Source of the DNA: Paludisphaera rhizosphaerae
GTDB taxonomy: Bacteria > Planctomycetota > Planctomycetia > Isosphaerales > Isosphaeraceae
Direction of reading: 5' to 3'
Length of the DNA stretch: 64,000 bases
NCBI RefSeq assembly: GCF_011065895.1
Contig: NZ_JAALCR010000014.1
Location: forward strand, 158,325 to 222,324
In this document: piece after piece, positions 41,068 to 50,817 of the stretch
How the letters are laid out: each line of letters starts with the position of its first letter
How positions within the stretch are numbered: position 1 is the first letter of the stretch
Notes under the pieces: model-generated
Seen by the model: only the letters and a program-made list of their open reading frames with translations
What the model was told of the DNA's origin: nothing
Database searches by the model: none
Program-made: the position numbers and the translations under genes

Positions 41068-43679
41068 TGAACTGGCCGTCGATCCAATTCGAGCTGACGC
41101 GGCCGTGGTGGCTCCTGGGCCTGCTGGCGTTGCCGGCGATCGCCTGGTACTACCATCGGAGTCTGGTCGACCTGGCCCGATGGCAACGACAGATCTCGCT
41201 CGGCGTGCGGGCCGTCGTGGTCGGGCTGCTGGTGCTGGCGATGGCCGGCCTGACGCTCCTTCGACCCACGCGCGAGCAATTCGTCGTCTTCGCCGTGGAC
41301 CAGAGCATGAGCCTGGGGGACGACGCGCGCAAGGCGGCCGACGACTACGTCGCCAGGGCGGTCGCCGCCGCCGGAACCAACCGATGCGCCGTGCTTCCGT
41401 TCGCCGCCGTTCCGGGGAGGCTTCGCACGGGAGAGGACGCGAAGCGGCCCGCGTCGTCGCCCGAGGCGGCCCCCGCCGCCGCGATCGACCGCATGGGCAC
41501 CGACCTGGCCGCTGCGCTGGAAGTCGCATCCGCCGCCGCGCCCCCGTTCTACGTCCCCAGAATCGTCCTGATTTCCGACGGCAACGCGACCTCCGGCGAC
41601 GCCCTCCGCGCCGCAGCCGGGCTGCGAGGGTCGGTGGAGGTCTCAACCGTCCCGCTTCCCGTCCGCGACGACCCCGAGGTCCAGGTTTCCTCCGTCAACG
41701 TCCCGGCGCAGGTGCAGCAGGGCGAGGGCTTTCGGATCGAGCTGGTCATCGACAGCAACCACGACGACGACCAGGGCCGCGTCGAGGTCTACCGAGGCGA
41801 CGTCAAGGCGGCCGACCAGCCGGTGAAGCTCAAGAAGGGCGAGAACCGCCTGTCGCTCTCGCAGACGATCGAGCAGGGGGGGATGACGCCGATCACCGCC
41901 CGGATCGTCGGCGCTCGCGACACCCTGCTCGACAACAACAGCGACTTCGGCCTGGTCTTCACCTCCGGCAAGCCGCGCATCCTGCTGGCGGAGAGCGACC
42001 CCGACCAGGCCAAACAACTCGCCTGGGCTCTTGAGGAGCAAGACCTCCAGGTCGACGTCCGGCCCGCCCGAGGCGTCCCCGAGACGCTGGCCGAGTTGCA
42101 GAACTACGACCTCGTGATCCTCTCGAACGTCCCAGCCACGGCGTTGACGGCCAAACAGATGCAGGCGACGCGGTCGTACGTTCAGGACCTCGGCGGCGGG
42201 CTCATCATGCTAGGCGGCGATCAATCGTTCGGCCTGGGCGGCTACTACAAGACGACCCTCGAGGAAATACTCCCGGTCCGCAGCGACTTCGAGAAGGAGA
42301 AGGAAAAGCCCAGCCTGGCGATGATGCTGGTCATCGACAAATCGGGCTCGATGGGGGGCGAGAAGATCGAGATGGCCAAGGAGGCCGCGCGAGCCGCCGT
42401 GGAATTGCTCGGCCCCAGCGACCAGATCGGCGTCCTCGCCTTCGAGGGGGACAACTTCTGGGTTTCCGAACTGCACCCGTGCAGCGACAAGGGCTACGTC
42501 CTGGACCGGATCGCGGCGCTGGAGGCCGGGGGCGGCACGAACATGGCCCCGGCCATGGAGGAATCCTTCGAGACGCTCCGCGGCGCGGTGGCGAAGCTCA
42601 AGCACGTCATCATCCTGACCGACGGCGTCTCCTCGCCGGGCGACTTCCGGGGGATCGCTGAGGCCATGTCCGCGGAGCGGATCACGGTTTCCACCGTCGC
42701 GATGGGGGCCGACGCCGATCAGGCGCTTCTTGAGGAGATCGCCCAGGTAGGCTCCGGCCGCTACTACGTCGCCGACGACCCGGGTCAGGTCCCCCAGATC
42801 TTCGCCAAGGAGACCGTCACCGCCAGCAAGTCGGCGATCAACGAGCAGCCCTTCACCCCCACCGTCGTCCGGCCGTCGCAGGTGCTGGCGGACGTCGGCC
42901 TGGATTCGGCGCCGTTCCTTCTCGGATATGTCATCACCCGGCCCAAGCCAACCTCCGAGGTGATCCTGGCGACCGAGAACGGCGACCCGCTCCTCTCGTG
43001 GTGGCGCTACGGCCTGGGGATGAGCGTGGCGTTCACGTCCGACGCCAAGTCGCGATGGGGGGCCGAGTGGCTCTCGTGGCCGCAGTTCGGCCAGTTCTGG
43101 GCCCAGATCGCCCGCCACGCCCTGCGCAAGGCGGAGGCTAAGGGGACCGTCGTCCAGGTCGAACGCAGGGGAAAGAAGACGCTCGTCTCGCTGGACGCGA
43201 TCGAGCCGTCAAGCAAGTTTCTCAACCGGGCCGAGACCGAACTGACCCTGATCGACCCGTCCCTGGGGACGAAGGCGATCGAGATGGCCCAGACCGCTCC
43301 CGGCCGTTACCAGGCGGAGTTCGACGCCGCCCGCGCCGGGGCCTATCAATTGCAGTTCAGCCAGTCGAAGGAGGGCCAGGCGATCGGCCGCCAGTCGCGC
43401 GGGCTGGCCGTCGGCTATCCCGATGAGCTTCGCCTCCGGCCGGCGAACTCCGAACTGCTGCGGACGATCGCCGAGACGACCTCGGGCCGGCACGACCTGA
43501 AGGCCGAGCACGTCTTCGACCCATCGCCGCGCACGGTCCCGCGGACCACTCCCCTCTGGCCGTACCTCGTCGGCCTTGCGGGCCTGCTCTTCGTGCTGGA
43601 CGTCGCGCTGCGGCGGATCGACCTCTCGCTGCTTCCCATCCTCCGACGGCGTTTTCCGCTGTCGACGGAACCGGTTTGA
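41067..43679 (+). CDS. Large membrane VWA protein with glutamine-amidotransferase-like domain
   Basis: An 870-aa protein starting at ATG 41067 (TGATG overlap). Two N-terminal helices (WWLLGLLALPAIAWYY, VVVGLLVLAMAGL). A first VWA-like segment carries AVDQSMSLGDD. A class-I glutamine-amidotransferase-like fold without evident catalytic triad follows (DLGGGLIMLGGDQSFGLGGY). A second complete VWA domain has VIDKSGSMGG (D-x-S-x-S), the T in LTDGVSSPGDF, and GGGTNM. The C-terminus has one helix (YLVGLAGLLFVLDVAL). This architecture is widespread in Planctomycetes as the large member of MoxR operons. Confidence 0.9.
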   Translation: MNWPSIQFELTRPWWLLGLLALPAIAWYYHRSLVDLARWQRQISLGVRAVVVGLLVLAMAGLTLLRPTREQFVVFAVDQSMSLGDDARKAADDYVARAVAAAGTNRCAVLPFAAVPGRLRTGEDAKRPASSPEAAPAAAIDRMGTDLAAALEVASAAAPPFYVPRIVLISDGNATSGDALRAAAGLRGSVEVSTVPLPVRDDPEVQVSSVNVPAQVQQGEGFRIELVIDSNHDDDQGRVEVYRGDVKAADQPVKLKKGENRLSLSQTIEQGGMTPITARIVGARDTLLDNNSDFGLVFTSGKPRILLAESDPDQAKQLAWALEEQDLQVDVRPARGVPETLAELQNYDLVILSNVPATALTAKQMQATRSYVQDLGGGLIMLGGDQSFGLGGYYKTTLEEILPVRSDFEKEKEKPSLAMMLVIDKSGSMGGEKIEMAKEAARAAVELLGPSDQIGVLAFEGDNFWVSELHPCSDKGYVLDRIAALEAGGGTNMAPAMEESFETLRGAVAKLKHVIILTDGVSSPGDFRGIAEAMSAERITVSTVAMGADADQALLEEIAQVGSGRYYVADDPGQVPQIFAKETVTASKSAINEQPFTPTVVRPSQVLADVGLDSAPFLLGYVITRPKPTSEVILATENGDPLLSWWRYGLGMSVAFTSDAKSRWGAEWLSWPQFGQFWAQIARHALRKAEAKGTVVQVERRGKKTLVSLDAIEPSSKFLNRAETELTLIDPSLGTKAIEMAQTAPGRYQAEFDAARAGAYQLQFSQSKEGQAIGRQSRGLAVGYPDELRLRPANSELLRTIAETTSGRHDLKAEHVFDPSPRTVPRTTPLWPYLVGLAGLLFVLDVALRRIDLSLLPILRRRFPLSTEPV

Positions 43680-43752
43680 TTCGATAATAATCTCGTGATG
43701 GAACCGCCGCGGCGACGCGGAGCTCGGGGCTTCTCTTCTGGAGGCGATGACG

Positions 43753-45243
43753 ATGTCGGAGCCGATCTACGGGATGCTAGAGCCCGTCCGTCGCAGGCAA
43801 CGGGCGGCCTCGGTGTTGCGGTGGTCCGTCTACGGCCTGCTGGCCGGAGCGGTCGCGAGCCTGGCGGCCGCGGGCTGGACGTGGCGCGCCACGGACGAAC
43901 CCTCGCGGCCCACGTCGCTCTTGCTCCTGTTCGCCGGGCCGATCGTGGGGGCCCTGTTCGGAGCCTTGCGACGGCGGAGCTGGTCCGAGGCCGCCGCGGC
44001 CGTCGACGGCAGCTACGACCTCAAGGACCGCGCCCTGACGGCGATCGACTTCGCCCATCGGGCCGGTGAATCGCCGTTGCACGCCCTTCAGGTGACCGAC
44101 GCGGAAGAGCACGTCCGCGACGTCGACCCTCGCCGCGCCGCGCCCATTCACCTTCCCCGCCTGTTCCCCTGGGCCGTCGCCGCCGCCGCGCTGGCGGTCG
44201 CACTGGCGGCCTGGCCGAGAGCCTCGCACGTCCAGGCTGGCCCCGCCGCTCCCGACGAGACGATCCTGGTCGTCGCCGACGAGGCTGCCGCAGATCTCGA
44301 AGACCTGGAGGAGATCACCAAGCAGGAGGGCGACGAGAAGCTCCGCGACCTCGTCCAGAAGCTGAATGAGAAGATCGAGGAGATGAAGCAGCCGGGCGTC
44401 GACGTGAAGGAGGCGCTGGCGAAGCTCTCGGAGATGCAATCGGCCGTGACGGCCCAGCAGGCCCTGTACAACGTGGGAGTTGTCGACGCCCAGATGAACT
44501 CGCTGGGCGAGGCGCTCGCCTCCGCCCAGGCCACCGAATCGGCCGGCAAGGCCCTCCAGCAACAGAAGTACGAGAAGGCGGCCGAGGCACTCGAGCAGGC
44601 TGACCCGCAGTTCGAGCGCAAGGAAGCCAAAGCGCTCAAGGAGGAGTTGAAAAAGGCCTCCACCGCCCAGGGCGAAGCCGGGCTCGGCGAGCTGAGCGAA
44701 ACCACCAAGGAAATGGCTGACTCGCTCGACGACGGCCAGGCGTTCGCCAACTCGGCCCGCAAGCTCGGCAAATTGGCCCGCGCCCAGGGCCGCCGCAAGT
44801 CGATCACCGACCTTCTGTCGCTGCTCAACAACAACCTGTCCGAGTGCAAGGGCAACTGCCAGAAGAGCGGCGGCCCTAAGATCGTGATGAAGAAGAAATC
44901 CGACAAGCCTTCCAGCAACTGGGGCCGGGCGGTCAGCGGCAACGTCGACGGCGAGCGCACCAAACTCGACGCCAACCACAACCGCGACCAGGTGAAAGGG
45001 CAGGCCGGCGAAGGCCCGTCCGAGACCGAGACGACCCATTCCCCTGAAGGGCGACAACTCGCCTCCCGCAGCTACCGCGAGAACTACGCCAAAGCTCGCA
45101 AGCGGACCGAAGCCGCGCTCAACAACGAGCCGATCCCCCTCGGCCATCGTCAGACGATCCGTCGCTACTTCGAGCTGATCCGTCCGGACGGCGACGAGGC
45201 CGAGCAGGTGGCCCCGACCTCGAAGCCCGACGCTTCAAATTGA
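43753..45243 (+). CDS. Membrane protein with coiled-coil, last gene of the MoxR operon
   Basis: About 496 aa. The second ATG (43753) is chosen because GGAGG lies 8 nt upstream; the ATG at 43747 is too close. Two helices (VLRWSVYGLLAGAVASLAAAG; FPWAVAAAALAVALAAWP) separated by a short region. Then a long charged, heptad-like stretch (about residues 175-350: DLEDLEEITKQEGDEK, LEQADPQFERKEAKALKEELKKA), ending in a basic/polar tail. Similar genes close MoxR-VWA operons in Planctomycetes; the role is unknown, perhaps bridging membrane and cell-envelope partners. It begins 73 nt after the VWA gene. Confidence 0.8.
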   Translation: MSEPIYGMLEPVRRRQRAASVLRWSVYGLLAGAVASLAAAGWTWRATDEPSRPTSLLLLFAGPIVGALFGALRRRSWSEAAAAVDGSYDLKDRALTAIDFAHRAGESPLHALQVTDAEEHVRDVDPRRAAPIHLPRLFPWAVAAAALAVALAAWPRASHVQAGPAAPDETILVVADEAAADLEDLEEITKQEGDEKLRDLVQKLNEKIEEMKQPGVDVKEALAKLSEMQSAVTAQQALYNVGVVDAQMNSLGEALASAQATESAGKALQQQKYEKAAEALEQADPQFERKEAKALKEELKKASTAQGEAGLGELSETTKEMADSLDDGQAFANSARKLGKLARAQGRRKSITDLLSLLNNNLSECKGNCQKSGGPKIVMKKKSDKPSSNWGRAVSGNVDGERTKLDANHNRDQVKGQAGEGPSETETTHSPEGRQLASRSYRENYAKARKRTEAALNNEPIPLGHRQTIRRYFELIRPDGDEAEQVAPTSKPDASN

Positions 45244-45274
45244 TCGCCGACCCTCAACGCGCCGGGCCGGCCGC

Positions 45275-46663
45275 CTACTTCGGGGTGGCGGCCCTGCGCG
45301 GGGCCCGATAGGGGACGACGATCTCCGTCGCGGGGAGCGCCTGCTGGAGCGCCTTCGCTCCTTCGTCCCCCACCTTCGTCCCCGACAGGTTCAGCCATCG
45401 CAGCACGGTCAGGGCCGCCAGGTTGACGAGGCCCGGGTCGCCGATCTGCGTCCCTCCCAGGTCCAGTTCTCCGAGGGCCGTCGCCTTGCCGAGGTGGACG
45501 AGCCCTGCGTCGGCGACCTTTGTCCGCCTCAATTCCAAACGGGTCAGCGAAGTGAGTTTCGCCAGTGCGGAGAGCCCCGCATCTCCGACGCGGGTTCCGT
45601 TGAGCGTCAGAGTCGTCAACGGCAGGGGCGCGGTTCCCGAGACCAGGTTCGCCATCCCCTCGTCGCCGATATCGTCGCCGTCGAGGACCAACTCTTTCAA
45701 AGAGCTCAGGTCCTTGAGCGCAGCCAGGCCTCGGTCCCCGATCTTCGTGGAGTTCAGGCTCAAGGTCGTGAGCCCGCGCATTCCCGCAAGGGGCTCCATC
45801 CCACGGTCGTCGAGCGCAGTTCGAGACAGGTCGAGTTCGGCGAGCCCACTGAGGGGAGCGAGGCTTTTCGCCCCCGCGCCGGTGATCTTCGTCCGCGAGA
45901 GGTTCAGCATGGTCAACTTCGTGAGGCCCTGCAAGTGGGGGAGTCCTGCGTCGCCGACGTCCGTCGCCTCCAGGTCGAGCGTCGTCAAGTTCCGCAAGGA
46001 GGCCAGGCCGGCCATCCCCGCGTCGTTCGCCGCCGAGCCCGAGAGGTCGACCGATATCAGGTTTTCAAACGCCCCGAGCCCCTTACCGGTCGCCTTCGTT
46101 CCTGAGAGGTCGAGCGATTGAAGGCTGGTCGCCAGGCCGTCGGCCAATTCCCGCAGCGACGCGTCCTCGGCCTCGGTATTGGCGAGGCTGAGTTCCTGGA
46201 GTTCGGTCAGCGCGCCCAGCGCTCCGAGCCCCGACGGATCGAAGTCGCAATCCGAGAGGTCGAGTCGTTGAAGGCCCGTCGCGCCGCCAATCGCCGCGAG
46301 AGCCTCCGCTGAGAGCTGACAGCCTCGGAGGTCGAGCTGGCGAAGGCCCCGCAGGGCGGCCAGGGATCTCAGGGAATCGGCGTCGACTTTCGCATCTCTC
46401 GCGAAGGAGATCTGTTGAATCTCTTCGAACCAATCGAGGCCGACCCAGCGCTGGAGCGTTTCCGGAGTCCACTCGCTCCACCAGACCGGTGCGACGACGA
46501 CGTCGCCGCCTTGTTGCTTGATCGACTGGCGGACCCGTCGTTTTCCGGAGTTCCGCGCGGCCGCCAATCCCAGGAGGAGGCCGATTGCGGCGATGCCGAC
46601 CAACGCCCATCGGAGGCTCAGCGCGGGGCGTTTCCTGAACCTCCTGAGGACAGTCCAATGCAT
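45275..46663 (-). CDS. Leucine-rich-repeat membrane protein
   Basis: A 462-aa protein. ATG at 46663 follows AGGAG with 9-nt spacing. One helix near the N-terminus (ALVGIAAIGLLLGLAA). About a dozen LRRs of 22-26 residues follow with the consensus L-x-x-L-x-L-x-x-T-x-[IV]-x-D-x-G-L (examples LNLSRTKITGAGAKSL, LSLNSTKIGDRGLAAL, LELRRTKVADAGLVHL). This is the planctomycete/bacterial LRR class typical of surface or periplasmic protein-binding proteins. Convergent with the MoxR operon (31 nt between stops) and preceded by a strong inverted repeat. Confidence 0.88.
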   Translation of the reverse strand: MHWTVLRRFRKRPALSLRWALVGIAAIGLLLGLAAARNSGKRRVRQSIKQQGGDVVVAPVWWSEWTPETLQRWVGLDWFEEIQQISFARDAKVDADSLRSLAALRGLRQLDLRGCQLSAEALAAIGGATGLQRLDLSDCDFDPSGLGALGALTELQELSLANTEAEDASLRELADGLATSLQSLDLSGTKATGKGLGAFENLISVDLSGSAANDAGMAGLASLRNLTTLDLEATDVGDAGLPHLQGLTKLTMLNLSRTKITGAGAKSLAPLSGLAELDLSRTALDDRGMEPLAGMRGLTTLSLNSTKIGDRGLAALKDLSSLKELVLDGDDIGDEGMANLVSGTAPLPLTTLTLNGTRVGDAGLSALAKLTSLTRLELRRTKVADAGLVHLGKATALGELDLGGTQIGDPGLVNLAALTVLRWLNLSGTKVGDEGAKALQQALPATEIVVPYRAPRRAATPK

Positions 46664-46690
46664 CGGACTCGTCTCCTGATCCCTTTTCGT

Positions 46691-46715
46691 TCCCTGGAAC
46701 GCATCGTTCCAGGGA
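46691..46715. promoter_or_regulatory. Perfect 11-bp inverted repeat upstream of the LRR gene
   Basis: TCCCTGGAACG-CAT-CGTTCCAGGGA, 28-52 nt upstream of the LRR start. The 3-nt loop makes it either a stable leader hairpin or a symmetric operator. A LexA/Cheo box was considered but the half-site spacing is wrong. Confidence 0.5.
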
Positions 46716-47158
46716 TCGCTCGAGACGTCAAGGCGCGGCCTTGGGAGGTCGCCGCGGATCGGTGGAGAGGCGAGCGGGCGATGCGGAGCCGGGCCGTCTG
46801 AAAGGAGTTCCCGGGGCGGTGGGGGACGGCGTGTCCGGACCACATGGGCTCGCCGCCGCCAGGCTCACGCGAGCCGCCGTCGAGCGAGGGGCGGGCCCCG
46901 GACGGCCGAGGCCCGGTTCCCGCGAGCAATCGGGCCGATGGTGCCCAGCGGCGGGAGCTGCCCGTAGATCGTCTTGAGAACCCCACGGGCCCTTCCGCCG
47001 AACGCCGGAGCGAACCGAGGGCGGTTGAGGTCGAAACGGGCTGGATTGAGCGCGCGGCGGGCGGCGAGTTTGGGCGGTTGTTCGCCAGTTCGACGCTCTC
47101 AGGCCGCTCCGCCGGCAGGTCAGCCGCACTGATGACCCCGTGCGAAACAAACGACCCT
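46716..47158. other. Gap between the LRR and symporter genes, no convincing gene
   Basis: 443 nt upstream of the LRR gene and downstream of the symporter gene. A minus-strand open stretch of about 78 codons (46865-47098) has no ATG but coding-like third positions and reads GVLKTIYGQLPPLGTIGPIAR in its middle, so it could be a gene remnant. Nothing else is supported. Confidence 0.3.
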
Positions 47159-48676
47159 CTAGCTTGCGGGGCCCAGTGGATCAGTCGCGACGGATTCATT
47201 GGGTGGGACGCAGGCTTCGAATCGTGAGGATCGAGTTGCGCGGGGGGCCAAGTGCGTGAAGATGAGGGCCGAAGCGAGCGTTGCCAGCGAGGACGATGGT
47301 GCGGCCCAGGAGGGGGCTGCGCCCGACAGGCTCACCGCGACGCCCGTCGCCCAACCCGTCAGCATGCCGGCGATCATGGCCGGCCCGGTGCAACGCCAAC
47401 CGGCGACAGCCACGGCGACGCACGTCAGCAACGGGCCTGCGAACACGCCCAGGATCACCTGCGACATCTCGAAGATCGTGCCGAGCTTCGAGAGGAAGCC
47501 GGCCGTCACGGTGGCGAGCGCGCCTAGGAGCAGAGAATAGACTCGCCCCCACCAGAGCGCCTGGGTCGGGGTCGTGCTGGGAAGGAACCGCGTGTGGAAG
47601 TCGATGGTCAGGACGGACGCGAGCGCGTTGATGCCGCTGGGGATGCCCGTCGCGGCCAGCAAGGCCGCGAGCAGCAGGCCAGCGACTCCCGGGGGGAGTC
47701 GAGTCGCCACGAAGTGCGGGAACACCTGGTCGGGCTTGCTCGGCAGCGTCGGGTCGGCTGTGTGCGAGTAGAAGGCGAACATCGAGAGGCCTACGGTCGA
47801 CAGCAGCGACACCACGATCACGACCCCGATGATGTTCACCGCGAACGACCGGGCGGCGACTCGAGCGTCGCCGATCATGAGGTAACGCTGGAGCGACATC
47901 GGGTCGCCGATGTAGTTGGCCAGGTTCCCGAGGCTGACCCCCAGCAGCACGGTCCAGACGGTGAGAGGGCTCGTGGGGTCAATCGAGAAATTGAGGACGT
48001 CGAACCGCCCCTGCCGGGCGACGTCGGCCAGGGCCTCTCCCACCGGGACCGGCATCTGCCACCACGCCGAGATGATCGTCGCCGCCACGCCGAAGGCGAT
48101 CACGGGGATGTGCAGGGCTTCCGTGACGATCACCCCGCGCACGCCGGAGACCACGGTGTAGAGCGTGTTGCTCAACCCCGTGATCAGGACGATGGGCCAG
48201 AACCAGCGCTGGTCCAGGCGGCCCATCGTGATGATCGCCAGGGTTGGGGCGTAGATCATCGCGGCCATCCAGCCGATCCGCATCAGGACGTAAAGCCCCG
48301 CGGCGAAGGTCCTCGCGGCGGGCCCGAACCGGGACTCGATCACCTGATAGGGAAAGGCCCAGCCGCCGGCGAGGTAGCGAGGCAGGAACCAGTATCGCAG
48401 GATCGTGTACTGGATCGGCAGGCAGACAAGCACGCCCCAGACCGGCAACAGCACGCCGTTGGAATAGACGACGCTGGGGTAGGCGATGAAGCTGATCCCT
48501 GAGAAAAACGTGGCCGCGATGCTCAACCCGACCAGGACCGACTCGAACCAGGAATGCTGCGAGCCGCCGGCGACGAAGTAATCCTCCGCGTCCTCCCCCT
48601 TGCCCCGCGACAGGACGCCGATGATCGTAATCCCGATCATATAAGCCGCCATGATGGAGACGTCGATCCAGTGCAT
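47159..48676 (-). CDS. Sodium:solute symporter (SSS family)
   Basis: A 505-aa membrane transporter with about 13 hydrophobic helices. ATG at 48676 follows GAGAG. Family motifs: DYFVAGGSQHSWFESVLVGLSIAATFFSGISF (start of the core, helices 2-3), SVVYSNGV, GDPMSLQRYLMIGDARVA and LLLAALLAATGIPSGINALASV. SSS proteins drive sugars, sialic acid, amino acids or organic acids with Na+. It lies 72 nt after the sialidase-like gene, in the leftward arm of the GntR-divided locus, so it probably imports the compound degraded by the rightward operon (inference). Confidence 0.92.
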   Translation of the reverse strand: MHWIDVSIMAAYMIGITIIGVLSRGKGEDAEDYFVAGGSQHSWFESVLVGLSIAATFFSGISFIAYPSVVYSNGVLLPVWGVLVCLPIQYTILRYWFLPRYLAGGWAFPYQVIESRFGPAARTFAAGLYVLMRIGWMAAMIYAPTLAIITMGRLDQRWFWPIVLITGLSNTLYTVVSGVRGVIVTEALHIPVIAFGVAATIISAWWQMPVPVGEALADVARQGRFDVLNFSIDPTSPLTVWTVLLGVSLGNLANYIGDPMSLQRYLMIGDARVAARSFAVNIIGVVIVVSLLSTVGLSMFAFYSHTADPTLPSKPDQVFPHFVATRLPPGVAGLLLAALLAATGIPSGINALASVLTIDFHTRFLPSTTPTQALWWGRVYSLLLGALATVTAGFLSKLGTIFEMSQVILGVFAGPLLTCVAVAVAGWRCTGPAMIAGMLTGWATGVAVSLSGAAPSWAAPSSSLATLASALIFTHLAPRATRSSRFEACVPPNESVATDPLGPAS

Positions 48677-48748
48677 GCCGATCTCTCGCGAGGTGAAGGG
48701 GGCTCGGGCGTGACGAATGGGTCCGTCGGATGCCGGGGGCGAGATCGA

Positions 48749-50116
48749 TCAGGGGCGGCTCCCGTCGCGGCGCTCCAGCTTGACCGTCCGCCCGACGACG
48801 TCTCGGCGCATGCCCTTCGACCAGCCGCCCAGGTCATAGGCCAGGTAGATCACGTCGTCGGTCGGCGTCTCCTCGATGGCCGTGTAATGAGTCGTCAGGA
48901 CCCCGGACGTGATCCGGGAAACGGCGCTCCAGGTCTGACCGTGGTCGCGGCTGACGGCCAGATAGTTCCCGTTCCAGGGATGGTCCGGCCGTCGCCAGCA
49001 GGCCTTCTGCGGGATGCGAACGCCGAACGTGGCGACGAGGAGCCCGCTGCGCAGCTCGATCAGGTCCGGGTCGACGGCCGCCCCTCGAAGCTCGTCCAGA
49101 TTGTTCTCGTCGATCGGCTTGCCGCGGGCGTCCTTCAGATTCCGGTAGTGGTCGGCCCAGAGCTCGACGCGATTGACGTCGAGCCCCGCGACGATCCACT
49201 CGCGCGGGGGGCTCCAAGTCGCACCGAGGTCTTCCGAGGTCGCTGCATACAGATTGCGGCCGGTGCGCATCAGGCAGATGAGCCGATCTGGGTTCGGCCC
49301 CTTGCTCGTGCGGCAGAGCACCGGCTCGCCGAAACCCTCGGTGCCGACGCTGGGATCGACGGCGATCGTCGAGACGAGCTTCCAACTGCGTCCCTTGTCG
49401 GACGAACGGACGAGCAGGGCCCGCGACTTCATCATCGTCGGGGCGTACGTCGCGGGCGTCGCGTCCCCTTCGAGCCATCCGTAGAGCGTCGTGAGGAGGT
49501 CGCCGTTGGGCAGTTCCAGGATGCGCCGATGGGCTCGCATGGCGGCGTGCGGACGGCCGCCGTCGTCGCTGGAGCCGTCGAACTTCGCGCGAGGAATGTC
49601 GAACAAGGCGTCGCGGGGACCGTCGACCGTCTTCCAGTCGTCCGTCGAGACGTAGATCTGTCCGATCCCCTCGCCGGGCTTTGCGCCGGGAGGGACATAA
49701 GTATCCAGGGCGAGGATCGACCCATCGCGCGTCTGAATCGCCCCGCCTTCCATGTTGAGGCCGTTCTCGCCGGGGGTGAGGGGGAGGATGGTCCAGGTCG
49801 CGCCGCCGTCGCGCGAGATTTGCGTGCACATCGCGGAGAAGTAAGCGATCCGCTTCGATGGGAACGGCTTCTCGGGGACCTGGGCCTGCAAGAGCAGAGC
49901 GCCCGAGCGCATGCACAGGAGCGAAGGTTGGAGGCCGCGAGGCAAGACCACGAGAGGTTCGCCGAACGTCAGCCGGATCGAGCCGTCGTCGAGGATCATC
50001 TCGGGAGGTTGCGCGCCTGCCTCGGGGGCTGCGACCCGGGGGGCGTCCTGAGCCGGCGAGCGGCCGGCGATCAGGAGAAGGGCCGAGAGCATCGCGGCGA
50101 TGGGCTTCGTTCTCAT
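48749..50116 (-). CDS. Secreted sialidase-fold (BNR) protein
   Basis: A 455-aa exported protein (signal MRTKPIAAMLSALLLIAGRSPAQ). Four Asp-box/BNR repeats S-x-D-x-G-x-T/S-W: SRDGGATW, SSDKGRSW, SEDLGATW and SRDHGQTW, the propeller-blade signature of sialidases. An Arg and a Tyr late in the chain (SGLLVATFGVR, THYTAIEE) could serve in the active site, but the sialidase RIP motif is not evident, so the reaction is uncertain. Family members include exo-sialidases, rhamnosidases and inactive glycan-binding proteins. ATG at 50116 has AGGAG about 10 nt upstream. Confidence 0.8.
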   Translation of the reverse strand: MRTKPIAAMLSALLLIAGRSPAQDAPRVAAPEAGAQPPEMILDDGSIRLTFGEPLVVLPRGLQPSLLCMRSGALLLQAQVPEKPFPSKRIAYFSAMCTQISRDGGATWTILPLTPGENGLNMEGGAIQTRDGSILALDTYVPPGAKPGEGIGQIYVSTDDWKTVDGPRDALFDIPRAKFDGSSDDGGRPHAAMRAHRRILELPNGDLLTTLYGWLEGDATPATYAPTMMKSRALLVRSSDKGRSWKLVSTIAVDPSVGTEGFGEPVLCRTSKGPNPDRLICLMRTGRNLYAATSEDLGATWSPPREWIVAGLDVNRVELWADHYRNLKDARGKPIDENNLDELRGAAVDPDLIELRSGLLVATFGVRIPQKACWRRPDHPWNGNYLAVSRDHGQTWSAVSRITSGVLTTHYTAIEETPTDDVIYLAYDLGGWSKGMRRDVVGRTVKLERRDGSRP

Positions 50117-50138
50117 CTCGTGGTCGCTCCTGACGACT

Positions 50139-50789
50139 TCAGGGACAGATAGGGAGGATCAGCAGGTGGGAGAGATGTTCCCGGAGCGTGTGCTTGGCCC
50201 GCTCCGCGTCGCGGGCCCTGAGCGCCTCGAGAATCCTCCGGTGCTCTTCCAGGGTGCGTGCGCAGGCCCGGCGCCATTGCTCCGGCTCCTCGACGTCGCC
50301 GTGGATCAGGGGGAGAGGGGCGCGTTGGTAGAGGTCGGACAGGCGCCTCATCCGCGCGGCGTCGATCAGGGCCTCGTGGAATCGACGATCGGCCTCGATC
50401 GCCCCGAGGGAGTATTCACCCTCCAGGAAGCGGGCGAATTCCTCGCTGGCCTGATTCATCGGAGCCAGGTCGGGCGATTCGGCCGTGCAGACCTCGTCGA
50501 TCGCGAGGCACTCCAGGGCGAGGCGCAGCTTGGTGATCTCGGCCAGGTCCGCGGGGGTCATGGCGGGCACGAAGTAGCCGGTACGTTCGCCGCGGTCGAT
50601 CAAACCTTCGGCCGCGAGCCGGGCGAAGGCTTCCCGCAAGGCCGTGCGATGGACGCCGAGCCGCTGGGACCAGTGCGGCTCGCGCAGCCGACCGCCGGGC
50701 TCGATCTGCTGAAGGATCAACAACCGCCGCAACGACCGGTAAGCGCGGTCGCGCTGAGAGGCCAGGTTGTCGGACGACAGTTTCGGCAT
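50139..50789 (-). CDS. GntR-family transcription regulator (FCD type)
   Basis: A 216-aa regulator with an N-terminal winged helix (QRDRAYRSLRRLLILQQIEPGGRL...LGVHRTALREAFARLAAEGLI) and a C-terminal all-helical FCD ligand-binding domain (RLALECLAIDEV, DRRFHEALIDAA, EHRRILEALRARDAERA). Such regulators usually respond to sugar acids, keto acids or hydroxy acids. Metal-ligand histidines HEALI and EHRR are in the expected places. It is transcribed leftward, together with the sialidase-like and symporter genes, and divergent from the nine-gene operon. A perfect inverted repeat sits between them. Confidence 0.92.
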   Translation of the reverse strand: MPKLSSDNLASQRDRAYRSLRRLLILQQIEPGGRLREPHWSQRLGVHRTALREAFARLAAEGLIDRGERTGYFVPAMTPADLAEITKLRLALECLAIDEVCTAESPDLAPMNQASEEFARFLEGEYSLGAIEADRRFHEALIDAARMRRLSDLYQRAPLPLIHGDVEEPEQWRRACARTLEEHRRILEALRARDAERAKHTLREHLSHLLILPICP

Positions 50790-50817
50790 GGGTGAGCCTT
50801 CGCTCTGTTCGTGGAGG

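Noticed and set aside
46691..46715. LexA/Cheo-box interpretation of the inverted repeat
   Set aside because: GAAC and GTTC are 5 nt apart here rather than the 4 expected.
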